Origin: Rhizobium aethiopicum
GTDB taxonomy: Bacteria > Pseudomonadota > Alphaproteobacteria > Rhizobiales > Rhizobiaceae
Length of the DNA stretch: 64,000 bases
Reading direction: 5' to 3'
Assembly: GCF_014197535.1 (NCBI RefSeq)
Contig: NZ_JACIFV010000015.1
Location: forward strand, 82,738 to 146,737
Below are positions 50,777 through 60,129 of the stretch, piece by piece. The position numbers were made by a program, and so were the translations under genes. How positions within the stretch are numbered: the stretch's first letter is position 1; the number at the start of each line of letters is the position of its first letter. The notes beneath the pieces are model-generated. The model was not told the origin of the DNA. It saw nothing but the letters and a program-made list of their open reading frames with translations, and did no database searches.

Positions 50777-51799
50777 GTGAGAGGCATCACCGCTTTCACC
50801 GCGGTCGCGGCTTTGTGGCTGGCGAGCACCGGCACCGGCATGGCTGCCCCGTCACTCACCGTTTTGTGCGGTGTGGACGAGATGTGGTGCGCTGCGATGA
50901 AGACGGCCTATGAGGCAAAGAGCGGGCACGAAATCTCGGTGACCCGCAAGAGCACCGGCGATATCCTCAATCAGATCCGCGCCGAGAAAGCAGCACCGAC
51001 CGTCGACGTATGGTGGGGCGGCACGGGCGACACCCATCTGCAGGCCGGTTCTGAAAATCTCCTCGAACCCTACCAGCCTGCCCATGAGCGCGACATGCTG
51101 CCCTGGGCGCAGAATTTTTTCGCCATGTCCGGCGGCCGCTCGGCCGGTATCTATGCCGGGGCGCTCGGCTTTGCCTACAATGCCGATCTCTTACGCGAGC
51201 TGAAGCTGCCGGCGCCGACCTGCTGGAAGGACCTGACGGATCCCGCCTATCGCGGCCGCATCCAGAGCGGCAATCCGAATTCTTCCGGCACTGCCTTCAC
51301 GACGCTTGCGACATTGGTTCAACTCTTCGGCGAGGACGAGGCCTTCCGCTATCTCGCAGCGCTCAACCGCAATATCGAGCGTTACACCCCCGCCGGATCC
51401 GCGCCTATCAAGGCGGCGGCGCGCGGAGAAACGCTGATTGGCATTTCCTTCATGCATGACGCCGTCACGCAGAAGCAAGCAGGCTTTCCGCTTGTGATCG
51501 TCGCGCCCTGCGAAGGCACCGGCTATGAGATCGGTGCCGTGAGCATCATCAAGGGTGCGAAGAACATCGAAGAAGCAAAGCGCTTCGTCGACTTCGCACT
51601 GAGCCCTGAAGGACAGGGTACGGGAGCGGCGTCCGGCCAGAACCAGGTGCCATCCAACGCGAAATCCAGCCTGCCGATCGCAGCGCCTGACATTTCGATG
51701 ATCAAGATGGTCGACTATGACTTCGCCACCTTCGGTTCGCCGGAAGAACGAAGTCGACTGCTCCGCAGGTTCGATGCCGAAATCGCCGCAACGAACTGA
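50777..51799 (+). CDS. AfuA/FbpA-type ABC substrate-binding protein, copy 1
   Basis: A 340-residue periplasmic binding protein starting at GTG 50777 (GGGAGGG upstream). A Sec signal (about 1-24, ending GMAAP) precedes the mature fold. Motifs shared with copy 2: VWWGGTGDTHLQA, GNPNSSGTAFTTLATL, FMHDAVTQ, CEGTGYEIG and IKMVDYDF. The adjacent Tyr pair used by FbpA to bind Fe(III) is not evident, whereas the HD and CEGTGYE segments fit AfuA-type phosphosugar binders. Two cysteines in the N-terminal part (TVLCGVDEMWC) probably form a disulfide. It shares extensive similarity with the next gene, indicating tandem duplication. Confidence 0.88.
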   Translation: MRGITAFTAVAALWLASTGTGMAAPSLTVLCGVDEMWCAAMKTAYEAKSGHEISVTRKSTGDILNQIRAEKAAPTVDVWWGGTGDTHLQAGSENLLEPYQPAHERDMLPWAQNFFAMSGGRSAGIYAGALGFAYNADLLRELKLPAPTCWKDLTDPAYRGRIQSGNPNSSGTAFTTLATLVQLFGEDEAFRYLAALNRNIERYTPAGSAPIKAAARGETLIGISFMHDAVTQKQAGFPLVIVAPCEGTGYEIGAVSIIKGAKNIEEAKRFVDFALSPEGQGTGAASGQNQVPSNAKSSLPIAAPDISMIKMVDYDFATFGSPEERSRLLRRFDAEIAATN

Positions 51800-51916
51800 T
51801 CGAGCAATTAGACAAACCGCAATGCGACATCGTGAACGCGCCGCCGCGGGCAGGCCGACGGCCCCGCTGTGTCTTGTTCATGCGAAATCAAACCCAGGCA
51901 ACAGGAGGATGCCACT

Positions 51917-52945
51917 ATGAAAACCAAGACCCTTTCCCTCATGCTCTTCGCCGGCACGGCGCTCGCGGCGCTACCAGCGCAGGCGGCTGGCGAACTCAAC
52001 CTCATCTGCTCGGCCGACGTCGTCATCTGCGAGCAGATGAAGGGCGATTTCGAGAAGGCGCATAGCGACATCAAGGTGAATATGGTTCGCCTCTCGTCCG
52101 GCGAGACCTACGCCAAGGTGCGCGCCGAGGCTCGCAACCCGAAGACCGACATCTGGTGGGCCGGCACGGGCGACCCGCATCTTCAGGCAGCATCGGAAAA
52201 TCTGACGCTGGAATACAAGTCGCCGAAGCTCGATGAACTCAACGACTGGGCGAAGAAGCAGGCCGAAAGCTCCGGCTACAAGACGGTCGGCGTCTATGCC
52301 GGCGCGCTCGGTTGGGGCTACAACACGGAAATCTTCAAAACCAAGGGCTATAAGGAGCCGGTCTGCTGGGCCGACCTTCTGGCGCCGGAATTGAAGGGCG
52401 AAATCCAGATCGCCAACCCGAATTCTTCCGGCACCGCCTATACGGCGCTCGCCTCGCTCGTGCAGATCATGGGTGAGGACCAGGCCTTCGACTACCTGAA
52501 GAAGCTGAACGGCAACATCTCGCAATATACTAAGTCCGGCTCGGCACCCGTCAAGGCGGCTGCACGCGGCGAGACGGCACTCGGCATCGTCTTCGTGCAC
52601 GACGCGGTGGCGCAGACGGCGGAAGGTTTCCCGGTCACGGCGATCACGCCCTGCGAAGGCACCGGCTATGAGATCGGCTCCATGTCGATCATCAAGGGTG
52701 CACGCAACCTCGACAATGCGAAGATCTGGTACGACTGGGCGCTGACGGCGGAAGTCCAGTCCCGCATGAAGGATGCAAAGTCCTTCCAGTTGCCTTCCAA
52801 CAAGAGCGCGACCATCCCTAAGGAAGCGCCACGCTTCGAGGACATCAAGCTGATCGACTACGACTTCAAGACCTATGGCGACCCGGCAAAGCGCAAGGCA
52901 CTGCTGGAACGCTGGGATCGCGAAATCGGCGCCGCCGCCAACTGA
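51917..52945 (+). CDS. AfuA/FbpA-type ABC substrate-binding protein, copy 2
   Basis: A 342-residue periplasmic protein with an ACAGGAGGA site before ATG 51917. Signal peptide about 1-23 (ends AQAAG). It carries the same landmarks as copy 1 (IWWAGTGDPHLQA, ANPNSSGTAYTALASL, FVHDAVAQ, CEGTGYEIG, IKLIDYDF) and the same Cys pair (LICSADVVIC). It is longer-spaced, more lysine-rich and probably the main binding protein, since it is followed by an intercistronic hairpin and then by the permease gene. One copy may act as transporter ligand carrier and the other as sensor partner for the histidine kinase (inference). Confidence 0.88.
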   Translation: MKTKTLSLMLFAGTALAALPAQAAGELNLICSADVVICEQMKGDFEKAHSDIKVNMVRLSSGETYAKVRAEARNPKTDIWWAGTGDPHLQAASENLTLEYKSPKLDELNDWAKKQAESSGYKTVGVYAGALGWGYNTEIFKTKGYKEPVCWADLLAPELKGEIQIANPNSSGTAYTALASLVQIMGEDQAFDYLKKLNGNISQYTKSGSAPVKAAARGETALGIVFVHDAVAQTAEGFPVTAITPCEGTGYEIGSMSIIKGARNLDNAKIWYDWALTAEVQSRMKDAKSFQLPSNKSATIPKEAPRFEDIKLIDYDFKTYGDPAKRKALLERWDREIGAAAN

Positions 52946-52954
52946 TGTCCTGAC

Positions 52955-52984
52955 AGGCGGCGCCTGCCTCCACAGGCGCCGCCT
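52955..52984 (+). other. Perfect 12-bp hairpin between binding-protein and permease genes
   Basis: AGGCGGCGCCTG and CAGGCGCCGCCT pair perfectly around CCTCCA, nine bases after the stop codon. It is followed by TTCC only, so it should stabilise the upstream message or partly attenuate rather than fully terminate. Equivalent hairpins follow the other two binding-protein genes in the window. Confidence 0.7.
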
Positions 52985-53013
52985 TCCTACACTCAAAAAC
53001 AGCGAGGTCAGCC

Positions 53014-55236
53014 ATGAGACATGGCAATCGCAGGCTGGACGTGGTCCTGCTCCTGGGCGTGGTCGCATTGACCCTGTTGCCCTGGTATCGGATCGAGAAC
53101 GGCTTCTTCGGGCTCGGTTGGCTGGCCGGTTTCCCCCTTTCCACGGAGGCCGCCCCCGGTCTCGTACAGATCTTCGCGCATGACCGGCCATGGCTTGCCG
53201 CTGCGCTCGTGCTCCTTCTCCTGGCGGTCGCGGGTCGCGGCATGGTGGATCCGATGCGCCGCGGCGCCATGCTGGCCTGGACCGGCGCGATCGGCGTTCT
53301 CTTCCTCTCGCTCCAGGGCCTCGCCATCGGCTTTTCCGGCTGGAACTGGACGGTGAGCGACATGCTCTTTGGTCCGCTCTCGAACGGCCAGCCCGCCATG
53401 GGGGCGGGTGCGGTGCTCTCTTCCATCACGTTCGTGCTGCTCTTCGCCTTCGGGCTTGCCGAGCGCGGCGTGATGAAGGGCGATGCCTTTGTCGTCAGCG
53501 CAATCGCGCTGCTGGTCTTCCTCGTCGCGGTCTTCGTCTTCTACCCGATCGGCAGCATGTTCGTCGGTTCGGTGCAGGATTTCGACGGCTCGTTCAATGC
53601 GGATAACTTCATCCACAACATCCAGGATCCGAGCATCTGGAGCCTCAACTGTGTAATCGGCGCCGGCCGCTGCGGCGTCGCCTGGCGCACGCTGTGGCTA
53701 GCCATCATGACCGGCCTCGGCTCGACCTTGCTCGGCCTTGCCTTCGCGCTCGTCGCCACCCGCACGCGCTTTCCTTTCAAGAAGGGCCTGCGGCTGCTGA
53801 CGATCCTGCCGATCATCACGCCGCCCTTTGTCATCGGTCTGGCGCTGACGCTGCTCTTCGGCCGCGCCGGTGTCGTCACGCAGGGGCTGTCGCAACTGTT
53901 CGGCCTAGAGCCCGGTCGCTGGCTCTATGGCCTTACCGGCATCTGGATTGCGCAGGTGCTGTCCTTCACGCCGATCTCCTTCCTCGTGCTGATCGGAGTC
54001 GCCGAAGGCGTCAGCCCGTCGATGGAAGAGGCCTCCACGACACTGCGCGCCGACCGTTGGCGCACCTTCTCGCGGGTGTCGCTGCCGCTGATGAAGCCCG
54101 GTCTCGCCAACGCCTTCCTCATCGGCTTTATCGAAAGCATGGCCGATTTCGGCAACCCGCTGGTGCTCGGCGGCAGCCATGGCGTGCTTTCGACGGAAAT
54201 CTTCTTCGCCGTCGTCGGCTCGCAGAATGATCCCTCGCGCGCTGCCGTGCTCGCCATGGTGCTGCTCGCCTTCACGCTCTCCGCCTTCCTCGCCCAGCGT
54301 CTGTGGCTGGCGGGCAAGAACTTTGCCACCGTCACCGGCAAGGGCGACAGCGGATCGCATATCGCCCTGCCGCGCGGGCTGTCGATCGGCATTCACGCCG
54401 TCGTCATCCCCTGGATCCTTTTCACGCTCGTCATCTATGGCATGATCCTGATCGGCGGCTTCGTGAAGACCTGGGGCCTCGACAATTCGCTGACGCTCGA
54501 CCACTACGCCAAGGCCTTTTCGATCAGCTTCGAAAACGGGATTGCCTGGACGGGTGTCGCCTGGAACTCGTTCTGGACAACGATGGAGATCGCGCTGGTC
54601 TCCGCCCCGCTGACAGCCGCAGTCGGTCTACTTACAGCCTACATCATCGTGCGCCAGAAATTCGCCGGCAAGAATGCCTTCGAATTCGCCCTGATGATGA
54701 GCTTCGCCATTCCCGGCACGGTCATCGGCGTCAGCTACATCATGGCCTTCAACCTGCCGCCGCTCGAGATGACCGGCTCGGCGCTGATCCTGATCGCTTG
54801 CTTCGTTTTCCGCAACATGCCGGTCGGCGTGCGCGGCGGCATCGCTGCGATGAGCCAGCTCGACAAGAGCTTGGATGAGGCCTCGCTGACGCTCCGGGCC
54901 AACAGTTTCCGCACGATTCGCAAGGTCATCCTGCCGCTCCTGCGTCCTGCCATCACTGCCGCGCTCGTCTATTCCTTCGTGCGTGCCATCACCTCCATCA
55001 GCGCCGTCATCTTCCTCGTCAGCGCCGAGTACAACATGGCGACCTCCTACATCGTCGGCCTCGTCGAGAATGGCGAATACGGCGTGGCGATCGCCTATTC
55101 CTCCATGCTGATTGTCGTGATGATCACCGTCATCGCCGGCTTCCAGCTCATCGTGGGCGAGCGGCGCCTGCGCCGTGAAAACCGCGTCGCCGGCCTCGCC
55201 ACCTCCGCTTCCTCTCGTCAGGAGAAAATCGCATGA
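53014..55236 (+). CDS. Fused dual-domain ABC permease, AfuB/FbpB-like
   Basis: A 740-residue inner-membrane protein containing two MetI-like permease halves in one chain, with about 14 hydrophobic segments. The two EAA loops are EASTTLRADRWRTFSRVSLP (about residues 345-364) and DEASLTLRANSFRTIRKVIL (about 622-641). The first 190 residues hold three or four extra helices, an extension seen in this family. Fused permeases are typical of Fe(III)/AfuB-type importers. Its stop overlaps the ATPase ATG by four bases. Confidence 0.92.
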   Translation: MRHGNRRLDVVLLLGVVALTLLPWYRIENGFFGLGWLAGFPLSTEAAPGLVQIFAHDRPWLAAALVLLLLAVAGRGMVDPMRRGAMLAWTGAIGVLFLSLQGLAIGFSGWNWTVSDMLFGPLSNGQPAMGAGAVLSSITFVLLFAFGLAERGVMKGDAFVVSAIALLVFLVAVFVFYPIGSMFVGSVQDFDGSFNADNFIHNIQDPSIWSLNCVIGAGRCGVAWRTLWLAIMTGLGSTLLGLAFALVATRTRFPFKKGLRLLTILPIITPPFVIGLALTLLFGRAGVVTQGLSQLFGLEPGRWLYGLTGIWIAQVLSFTPISFLVLIGVAEGVSPSMEEASTTLRADRWRTFSRVSLPLMKPGLANAFLIGFIESMADFGNPLVLGGSHGVLSTEIFFAVVGSQNDPSRAAVLAMVLLAFTLSAFLAQRLWLAGKNFATVTGKGDSGSHIALPRGLSIGIHAVVIPWILFTLVIYGMILIGGFVKTWGLDNSLTLDHYAKAFSISFENGIAWTGVAWNSFWTTMEIALVSAPLTAAVGLLTAYIIVRQKFAGKNAFEFALMMSFAIPGTVIGVSYIMAFNLPPLEMTGSALILIACFVFRNMPVGVRGGIAAMSQLDKSLDEASLTLRANSFRTIRKVILPLLRPAITAALVYSFVRAITSISAVIFLVSAEYNMATSYIVGLVENGEYGVAIAYSSMLIVVMITVIAGFQLIVGERRLRRENRVAGLATSASSRQEKIA

Positions 55237-56294
55237 TCAACCAAAAAGCCGGTTCCGTCGTCTTCCAGAACGTGCGCAAGACGTTCGGCGCCTTCACCGC
55301 CATTGCCGACCTGTCGCTCACAATCGAGCCCGGCACGCTCGTCACCCTGCTTGGCCCTTCCGGCTGCGGCAAGACGACGACGCTGCGCATGCTTGCCGGC
55401 CTCGAACATCCTTCGGCCGGCAAAATTCTCATCGGCGGCAAGGACGTCACCATGCTGCCGGCCAACGAGCGCGATGTCTCGATGGTGTTCCAGTCCTATG
55501 CGCTTTTTCCGCATATGAATGCGCGCGACAACGTCGCCTATGGCTTGGAATCCTCCGGCCTCAGCCGCAAGGAAGCACGCGAGAAGGCGGAGGAGGGGCT
55601 GGCGCTCGTCGGTCTTGCCGGCATGGGCCACCGCCTCCCCGCCGAACTCTCCGGCGGCCAGCAGCAGCGCGTCGCCGTCGCCCGCGCACTGGTGCTGGAG
55701 CCGCAGGTGCTGCTGCTCGATGAGCCGCTCTCAAATCTCGATGCACGCCTGCGCCGCAAGGTGCGCACGGATATCCGCCAACTCCAGCAGCGCCTGGGCT
55801 TCACGGCCGTCTATGTCACGCACGATCAAGACGAGGCGCTTGCCGTGTCCGACCGCATCATCGTCATGAAGGACGGCGAAATCGCCCAGTCCGGCGCCCC
55901 GCGCGATCTCTATGAAGCGCCGGCTTCCGCCTTCATCGCCGATTTCATGGGGGAAGCGAATGTCATCCCATGCGAGGTGGTCGGCATCGATGGCGGCGAT
56001 GCTGAAATCCGCATTGGTAGCTTCAGGCATCGCGTGCCGGCGGGCGCGGCGACGCCGGGCGCGGCAAGCCTTGCCGTACGACCCGGCGCGATCGCGCTTT
56101 CGGAAGGACGCGGGCAGGGGCTTGCCGGCCGCATCCTGCACTCGGCCTATCTCGGAGATCATGTCGAGTACGAGGTCGAAACCGACGTCGGCACGCTCTT
56201 CATCGTCGACCATGCCGTCGACCGCATCCTGCCGGTTGCTTCCGACACGACACTCGGCTTCCGAAGTCGCGGCATTGCTCTTATCAGCGCGTGA
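55233..56294 (+). CDS. ABC transporter ATP-binding protein, AfuC/FbpC-like
   Basis: A 353-residue ATPase. Walker A is GPSGCGKTTTLRM (about 43-55), signature LSGGQQQRVAVARAL, Walker B LLLDEPLSNLD, H-loop VTHDQDEAL. The C-terminal TOBE-like domain (about 245-350) is shorter than in sugar CUT1 ATPases, as in FbpC/PotA types. ATGA overlap with the permease indicates coupling. It energises the fused permease. Confidence 0.93.
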   Translation: MINQKAGSVVFQNVRKTFGAFTAIADLSLTIEPGTLVTLLGPSGCGKTTTLRMLAGLEHPSAGKILIGGKDVTMLPANERDVSMVFQSYALFPHMNARDNVAYGLESSGLSRKEAREKAEEGLALVGLAGMGHRLPAELSGGQQQRVAVARALVLEPQVLLLDEPLSNLDARLRRKVRTDIRQLQQRLGFTAVYVTHDQDEALAVSDRIIVMKDGEIAQSGAPRDLYEAPASAFIADFMGEANVIPCEVVGIDGGDAEIRIGSFRHRVPAGAATPGAASLAVRPGAIALSEGRGQGLAGRILHSAYLGDHVEYEVETDVGTLFIVDHAVDRILPVASDTTLGFRSRGIALISA

Positions 56295-56409
56295 GAGCTC
56301 TCCGGCGAAGCTGTGAGACGACTGGCGTTCGATCCCGGTCTACCAAAATGAACGCGCCTCCTGGAATCTCCGCTTCAAATCAATGTCCCACCCGTCTGAA
56401 GGAATAGGA

Positions 56410-57051
56410 ATGATTGATATTCTGTCGCTCGAAAATGATTTCGAGGCTGTTATTTTTGATTGCGACGGTACACTCGTTGACACGCCGCCTATTTATGCGG
56501 ACGCATGGATGGCCGGCCTTTCACTTTCCGGCAAGCCGATGAACCGGGATTGGTATCTGCTGCGGGCAGGCATGTCCGAAGGCGTTCTTATGGACGCCTT
56601 CGAGCGAGATTTCGACGTCGTGCTTGATCGCGAATCCGTGATCGCCGCCATGCGATCGCACTTTCTCCAGAATGTGCACAAGGTGCTCGAAGTTGGTGCG
56701 GTTGCTGCAACCGTTCGCCGGTTGGCGGGCTTGCTTCCAATGGCCGTTGCATCGGGCGGTTCTCGTGAGATTGTGACGGCGACGCTGGAAGGGACGGGTC
56801 TGCGGACGTATTTCGATCACATTGTCACGATCGACGACGTGGCAAATCCAAAGCCGGCGCCAGACCTGTTTTTGCAGGCGGCCGGTTTATTGGGAGTAAA
56901 CCCGGCCCGGTGCGTCGTGTTCGAAGATAGCGAACAAGGCCTTGAATCGGCCCGACGGGCGGGTATGAGCGCCATTGACGTGAACTGCATCGATGCCCAT
57001 GAGCAGCAATGCGGCATGAACAGAGGCGACAGCTTGCAGATCAATGCCTGA
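56410..57051 (+). CDS. HAD-superfamily phosphatase (subfamily IA)
   Basis: A 213-residue hydrolase; start ATG 56410 has GAAGGA upstream. The four HAD motifs are present: FDCDGTLVDT (nucleophile and acid Asp, about 16-25), ASGGS (motif II), KPAPD (motif III Lys) and FEDSEQG (motif IV). A small helical cap lies between motifs I and II, as in phosphoglucomutase/phosphatase relatives acting on sugar phosphates. It follows the ABC ATPase by 115 bases in the same direction, consistent with dephosphorylating an imported phosphosugar. Confidence 0.88.
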   Translation: MIDILSLENDFEAVIFDCDGTLVDTPPIYADAWMAGLSLSGKPMNRDWYLLRAGMSEGVLMDAFERDFDVVLDRESVIAAMRSHFLQNVHKVLEVGAVAATVRRLAGLLPMAVASGGSREIVTATLEGTGLRTYFDHIVTIDDVANPKPAPDLFLQAAGLLGVNPARCVVFEDSEQGLESARRAGMSAIDVNCIDAHEQQCGMNRGDSLQINA

Positions 57052-57145
57052 AAATTCGCTTGTACGGTCGCTTCGCTCGCCTTCGCCTGCGGAGCCTCGT
57101 CTGAAACAGCCAACGACAAGAACCATCACATGGAGTACCAGCATT

Positions 57146-57940
57146 ATGCCGTACGAGACGGAACTTGATACACGCTTCGCCCTCGCCAAAGCCATTGCGC
57201 AGGAGGCGGGCGCCATGGCGCTCGATTATTTCAACGGCCGCGAGACGCTGGTGATCGAGACGAAGCGGGATTTGCAGGATGTCGTTTCAATCGCCGACCG
57301 TGACGTCGAGACGCTCCTGCGACAGCGCGTGGCAGAAGCCTTTCCTGCAGATGGATTTCTTGGTGAGGAATACGGTTATCAGCAAGGGCAGTCGGGATTG
57401 ACATGGGTGGTTGATCCGATCGACGGAACGGCGCCCTTCGTCAATGGCATGCCAACTTGGTGTGTATCGATTGCCGTTCTGCACCGCGGCGTGCCGGTGA
57501 TCGGCGTGATCCATGTTCCCTGCGCTGATGAACTCTATGCAGCGGCAGCAGGCATGGGCGCAAGCCTGAACGGCAAGACTCTGAACCTCGATCCGTCGCG
57601 GACTTTGCAGAATGCGATAACCGGCATCGGCTGCAACTCCTATGTCACGCCGGAACGGGTAGGTGCAATTGTCTCTGCCCTGCTCGGCAAAGGTGGAAAT
57701 TTCATCCGCAATGGCTCCGGTGCGCTGATGCTCGCCTATGTGGCCGCTGGCCGCCTTGTCGGCTATTACGAGCCCCACATGCGTGCCTGGGACTGCATGG
57801 CGGGCTACTGCCTCGTCAAGGAGGCCGGTGGAACCCATCTAGCCTTCCCGGCCGAGGGTGAAGCCTTGTTGCAGGGCCATCCGGTGCTGGCGAGCAATCA
57901 GACAGTTTATGGTGATTTGCTGGCAATCCATACCGGCTGA
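57146..57940 (+). CDS. Inositol monophosphatase-family phosphatase
   Basis: A 264-residue Mg2+-dependent phosphatase. Metal-binding residues are in GEEYGYQQG (about 67-76), DPIDGTAPFVNG (about 90-101) and WDCMAGYCLVKEAGG (about 214-228). The family includes inositol-, fructose-1,6-bis- and histidinol-phosphatases; the exact substrate cannot be decided. Start is ATG 57146, the first Met that fits the family N-terminus, with GGAG eleven bases upstream. It is the last gene of the importer unit, suggesting that the imported compound is a phosphorylated polyol or sugar. Confidence 0.9.
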   Translation: MPYETELDTRFALAKAIAQEAGAMALDYFNGRETLVIETKRDLQDVVSIADRDVETLLRQRVAEAFPADGFLGEEYGYQQGQSGLTWVVDPIDGTAPFVNGMPTWCVSIAVLHRGVPVIGVIHVPCADELYAAAAGMGASLNGKTLNLDPSRTLQNAITGIGCNSYVTPERVGAIVSALLGKGGNFIRNGSGALMLAYVAAGRLVGYYEPHMRAWDCMAGYCLVKEAGGTHLAFPAEGEALLQGHPVLASNQTVYGDLLAIHTG

Positions 57941-58134
57941 ATCTTGTAGACAGCCCAGAGCAGGTCTCTGGCGCGCTTCGCTCAAGCAGAGCCAGGATCT
58001 GTTCCTCAAGTTCGATTTCTTCGGCGTCACGGCAATCGTCCTGGTTCTCAGTTTTGAGCGTCAAATCCAACCCAGCCGCTCAGATGGAGCGACCAATGTC
58101 ATCAAAAACGCGACGAACTCACTCGTGAGCCGGG

Positions 58135-60129
58135 TTACAACGTGCGCGTTCGCCCGAATGACCGCAACAGCAGATTGAGAGACACGGCAACCTTGTCGAT
58201 GTCGCGAACGTCTCGCGAATAGCGACCGGTGTAGAGTTTTACAATCATCCTGTCGCGAGCAGAGCCGCTGAGTTCGAAATACAAGTGCAGGTAATAGGCT
58301 TGCTTGTCGCCGCCGCGACTTACGCTCCTTCGTCGTTGGGTGATCTGTCCGAGCTCCGCTTTGATCGGGGCGAAGCCAGAAAGTTTCAGCATCGCCGATT
58401 TGGATTGAAATCGCGCCATATCAGGGACTGCAACGACCGCCTTGTCGAGTGCCAGACTGACGACTTGGCCGGGGACATTGTCGACAATAGCGGGCTCATC
58501 GAGCTTGAACGCATGAAACAGGCGCCGAGGTTTCTCAAAGCAGATGAGTGACGCGATGAGCAGGACGACGATGTTGATCCCTGACCACCAGGCCGCGACC
58601 GGCGAAAACTGGCCTTGTACATGCGACGTTTCCGGTACGATGTTGACCAGCAGACCAACCACGGTGATCGTGATCATGCTTGCGATCCAGGCGAAGCTGT
58701 AGCGGTCGAACTGGTTCGCCTCGTTGCCACTGCCCTTTGGCGTCACCCTGAAAGGCTTGCCAAATGGCCTCACCAGGCTGGAGACCACGGTCGGCAACAT
58801 GCGGAATGTCGCAAAGGTCCCGACGGCGCTGGAAACCACAGGCAGATAGCGCGTCGGCGTGATCCAAAGCATGAGGAGAAAATACGCCGCCAGCAGCGGC
58901 ACCTGATGAGACACATAATCGGCTATATCAGTAAAATAGAGCGGAAGCAGGCCGAACCAGAGATAGACGACGGGGACGAGCAATATCGTGAAGCGGACCA
59001 GATACTGCACCAGCCATGATGCCGGCAGGAACATGATCCGTTGAAAGAGCGTCAATCCCGGGCCGCGCAGCGGGCCATTATACAGGTAAAGGGTTTGAAT
59101 ACCCCCCTGACACCAGCGTTCGCGCTGCACAAAATAACCGGTCAAATTTTCGGCGGCCAGTCCCATCGATAGCCGCTCGTTCAGGTAGCGCGTCTTGTAG
59201 CCTTTGTTGAGCATCGAAAGAGTTGTCAGCAGGTCTTCTGTGATCGACTCCGTCGGAAAACCGCCAATTGCGTCGATCGCTTGCCGCCGGGCAATCGAGC
59301 ATGACCCACAGCAGAAACTGACGTCCCAGGCATCTCGGCTGGGCGCAATCTCGTCGAAAAACAAACGCTGCTCGTCCGGCCAGATATTCTCCAGGCCCAG
59401 GTTTGATTGCACCGGATCGACATTGAAGAAATGTTGAGGCGTCTGAACAATGCCGATGCTTTCGTCGGAAAAGAAGGGCAGCGTTCGGCGAAGGAAATGC
59501 CGATAGGGAACAAAATCGGCGTCGAAGATCGCAATAAATTCGCCCGAGCTGACCTTCAGCCCATTGTTCATATTGCCGGCTTTGGCATGGCTGTTGTCGG
59601 CGCGCGTGACGTGGATGACGTTCTTTTCTTCGCAATAGGCCTTCAGCCAATCCCGGCGTTGATCGTCAAGCACATACACATTCAATTTGTCCGCAGGATA
59701 ATCCAGCGAGCGGGCGCCGATGATGGTTCGCTCGAGAACATCGAGCGGCTCGTTATAGGTGGGAATGAAAACATCGACTGTCGGCAGCTCACGTTTGTCG
59801 CGCGCGAAGAAAACACGACCCAGCCTGTCCGTTTCCGCGCTCCGGTCGACATAGCGGCTCATCAATACCAGAAAGAGGATGACTTCGACGCAGGCCAGAA
59901 CCTCGACCACAAAGAGGATCCAGACCCAGTAGAAACTCGCACCGTCATTCGGATAGGGAAGCACCGTCTCGGTCAAGCGCCAGAACATGTATCGCAAGGC
60001 GAATGCTGCGACGAACGCGCAGGTCACCGCCCGTGTCCAGGTGTGATGCCGCGACCAATTGAACGGCCCCAGAAAGAAGAAGGCCAGAACGAGAAAGGTC
60101 GGAACCAGCGCTAAAAAATACTGAACCAC
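58135..60129 (-). CDS. bgsA: Cellulose-synthase-like GT2 glycosyltransferase, BgsA-type beta-glucan synthase
   Basis: A 664-residue inner-membrane GT2 processive synthase. Three N-terminal helices precede the catalytic domain (about 115-350) with the D,D,D,QxxRW set: VDVFIPTYNEP, VLDDQRRDW, DADFVPYRHF, TED, and QRERWCQGG. Four to five helices follow, then a cytosolic tail of about 100 residues. S. meliloti BgsA, which makes the mixed-linkage (1-3)(1-4)-beta-D-glucan, has this architecture, lacks a PilZ domain and is activated by c-di-GMP through its tail; here too no PilZ RxxxR/DxSxxG pair is visible. The HlyD-like partner overlaps upstream by 19 bases. Confidence 0.82.
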   Translation of the reverse strand: MVQYFLALVPTFLVLAFFFLGPFNWSRHHTWTRAVTCAFVAAFALRYMFWRLTETVLPYPNDGASFYWVWILFVVEVLACVEVILFLVLMSRYVDRSAETDRLGRVFFARDKRELPTVDVFIPTYNEPLDVLERTIIGARSLDYPADKLNVYVLDDQRRDWLKAYCEEKNVIHVTRADNSHAKAGNMNNGLKVSSGEFIAIFDADFVPYRHFLRRTLPFFSDESIGIVQTPQHFFNVDPVQSNLGLENIWPDEQRLFFDEIAPSRDAWDVSFCCGSCSIARRQAIDAIGGFPTESITEDLLTTLSMLNKGYKTRYLNERLSMGLAAENLTGYFVQRERWCQGGIQTLYLYNGPLRGPGLTLFQRIMFLPASWLVQYLVRFTILLVPVVYLWFGLLPLYFTDIADYVSHQVPLLAAYFLLMLWITPTRYLPVVSSAVGTFATFRMLPTVVSSLVRPFGKPFRVTPKGSGNEANQFDRYSFAWIASMITITVVGLLVNIVPETSHVQGQFSPVAAWWSGINIVVLLIASLICFEKPRRLFHAFKLDEPAIVDNVPGQVVSLALDKAVVAVPDMARFQSKSAMLKLSGFAPIKAELGQITQRRRSVSRGGDKQAYYLHLYFELSGSARDRMIVKLYTGRYSRDVRDIDKVAVSLNLLLRSFGRTRTL

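Noticed and set aside
50777..56294. Annotation as a Fe(III) ABC importer
   Set aside because: Family similarity alone supports iron, but the adjacent Tyr pair of FbpA is not evident and two phosphatases are linked; phosphosugar transport fits better, though unproven.
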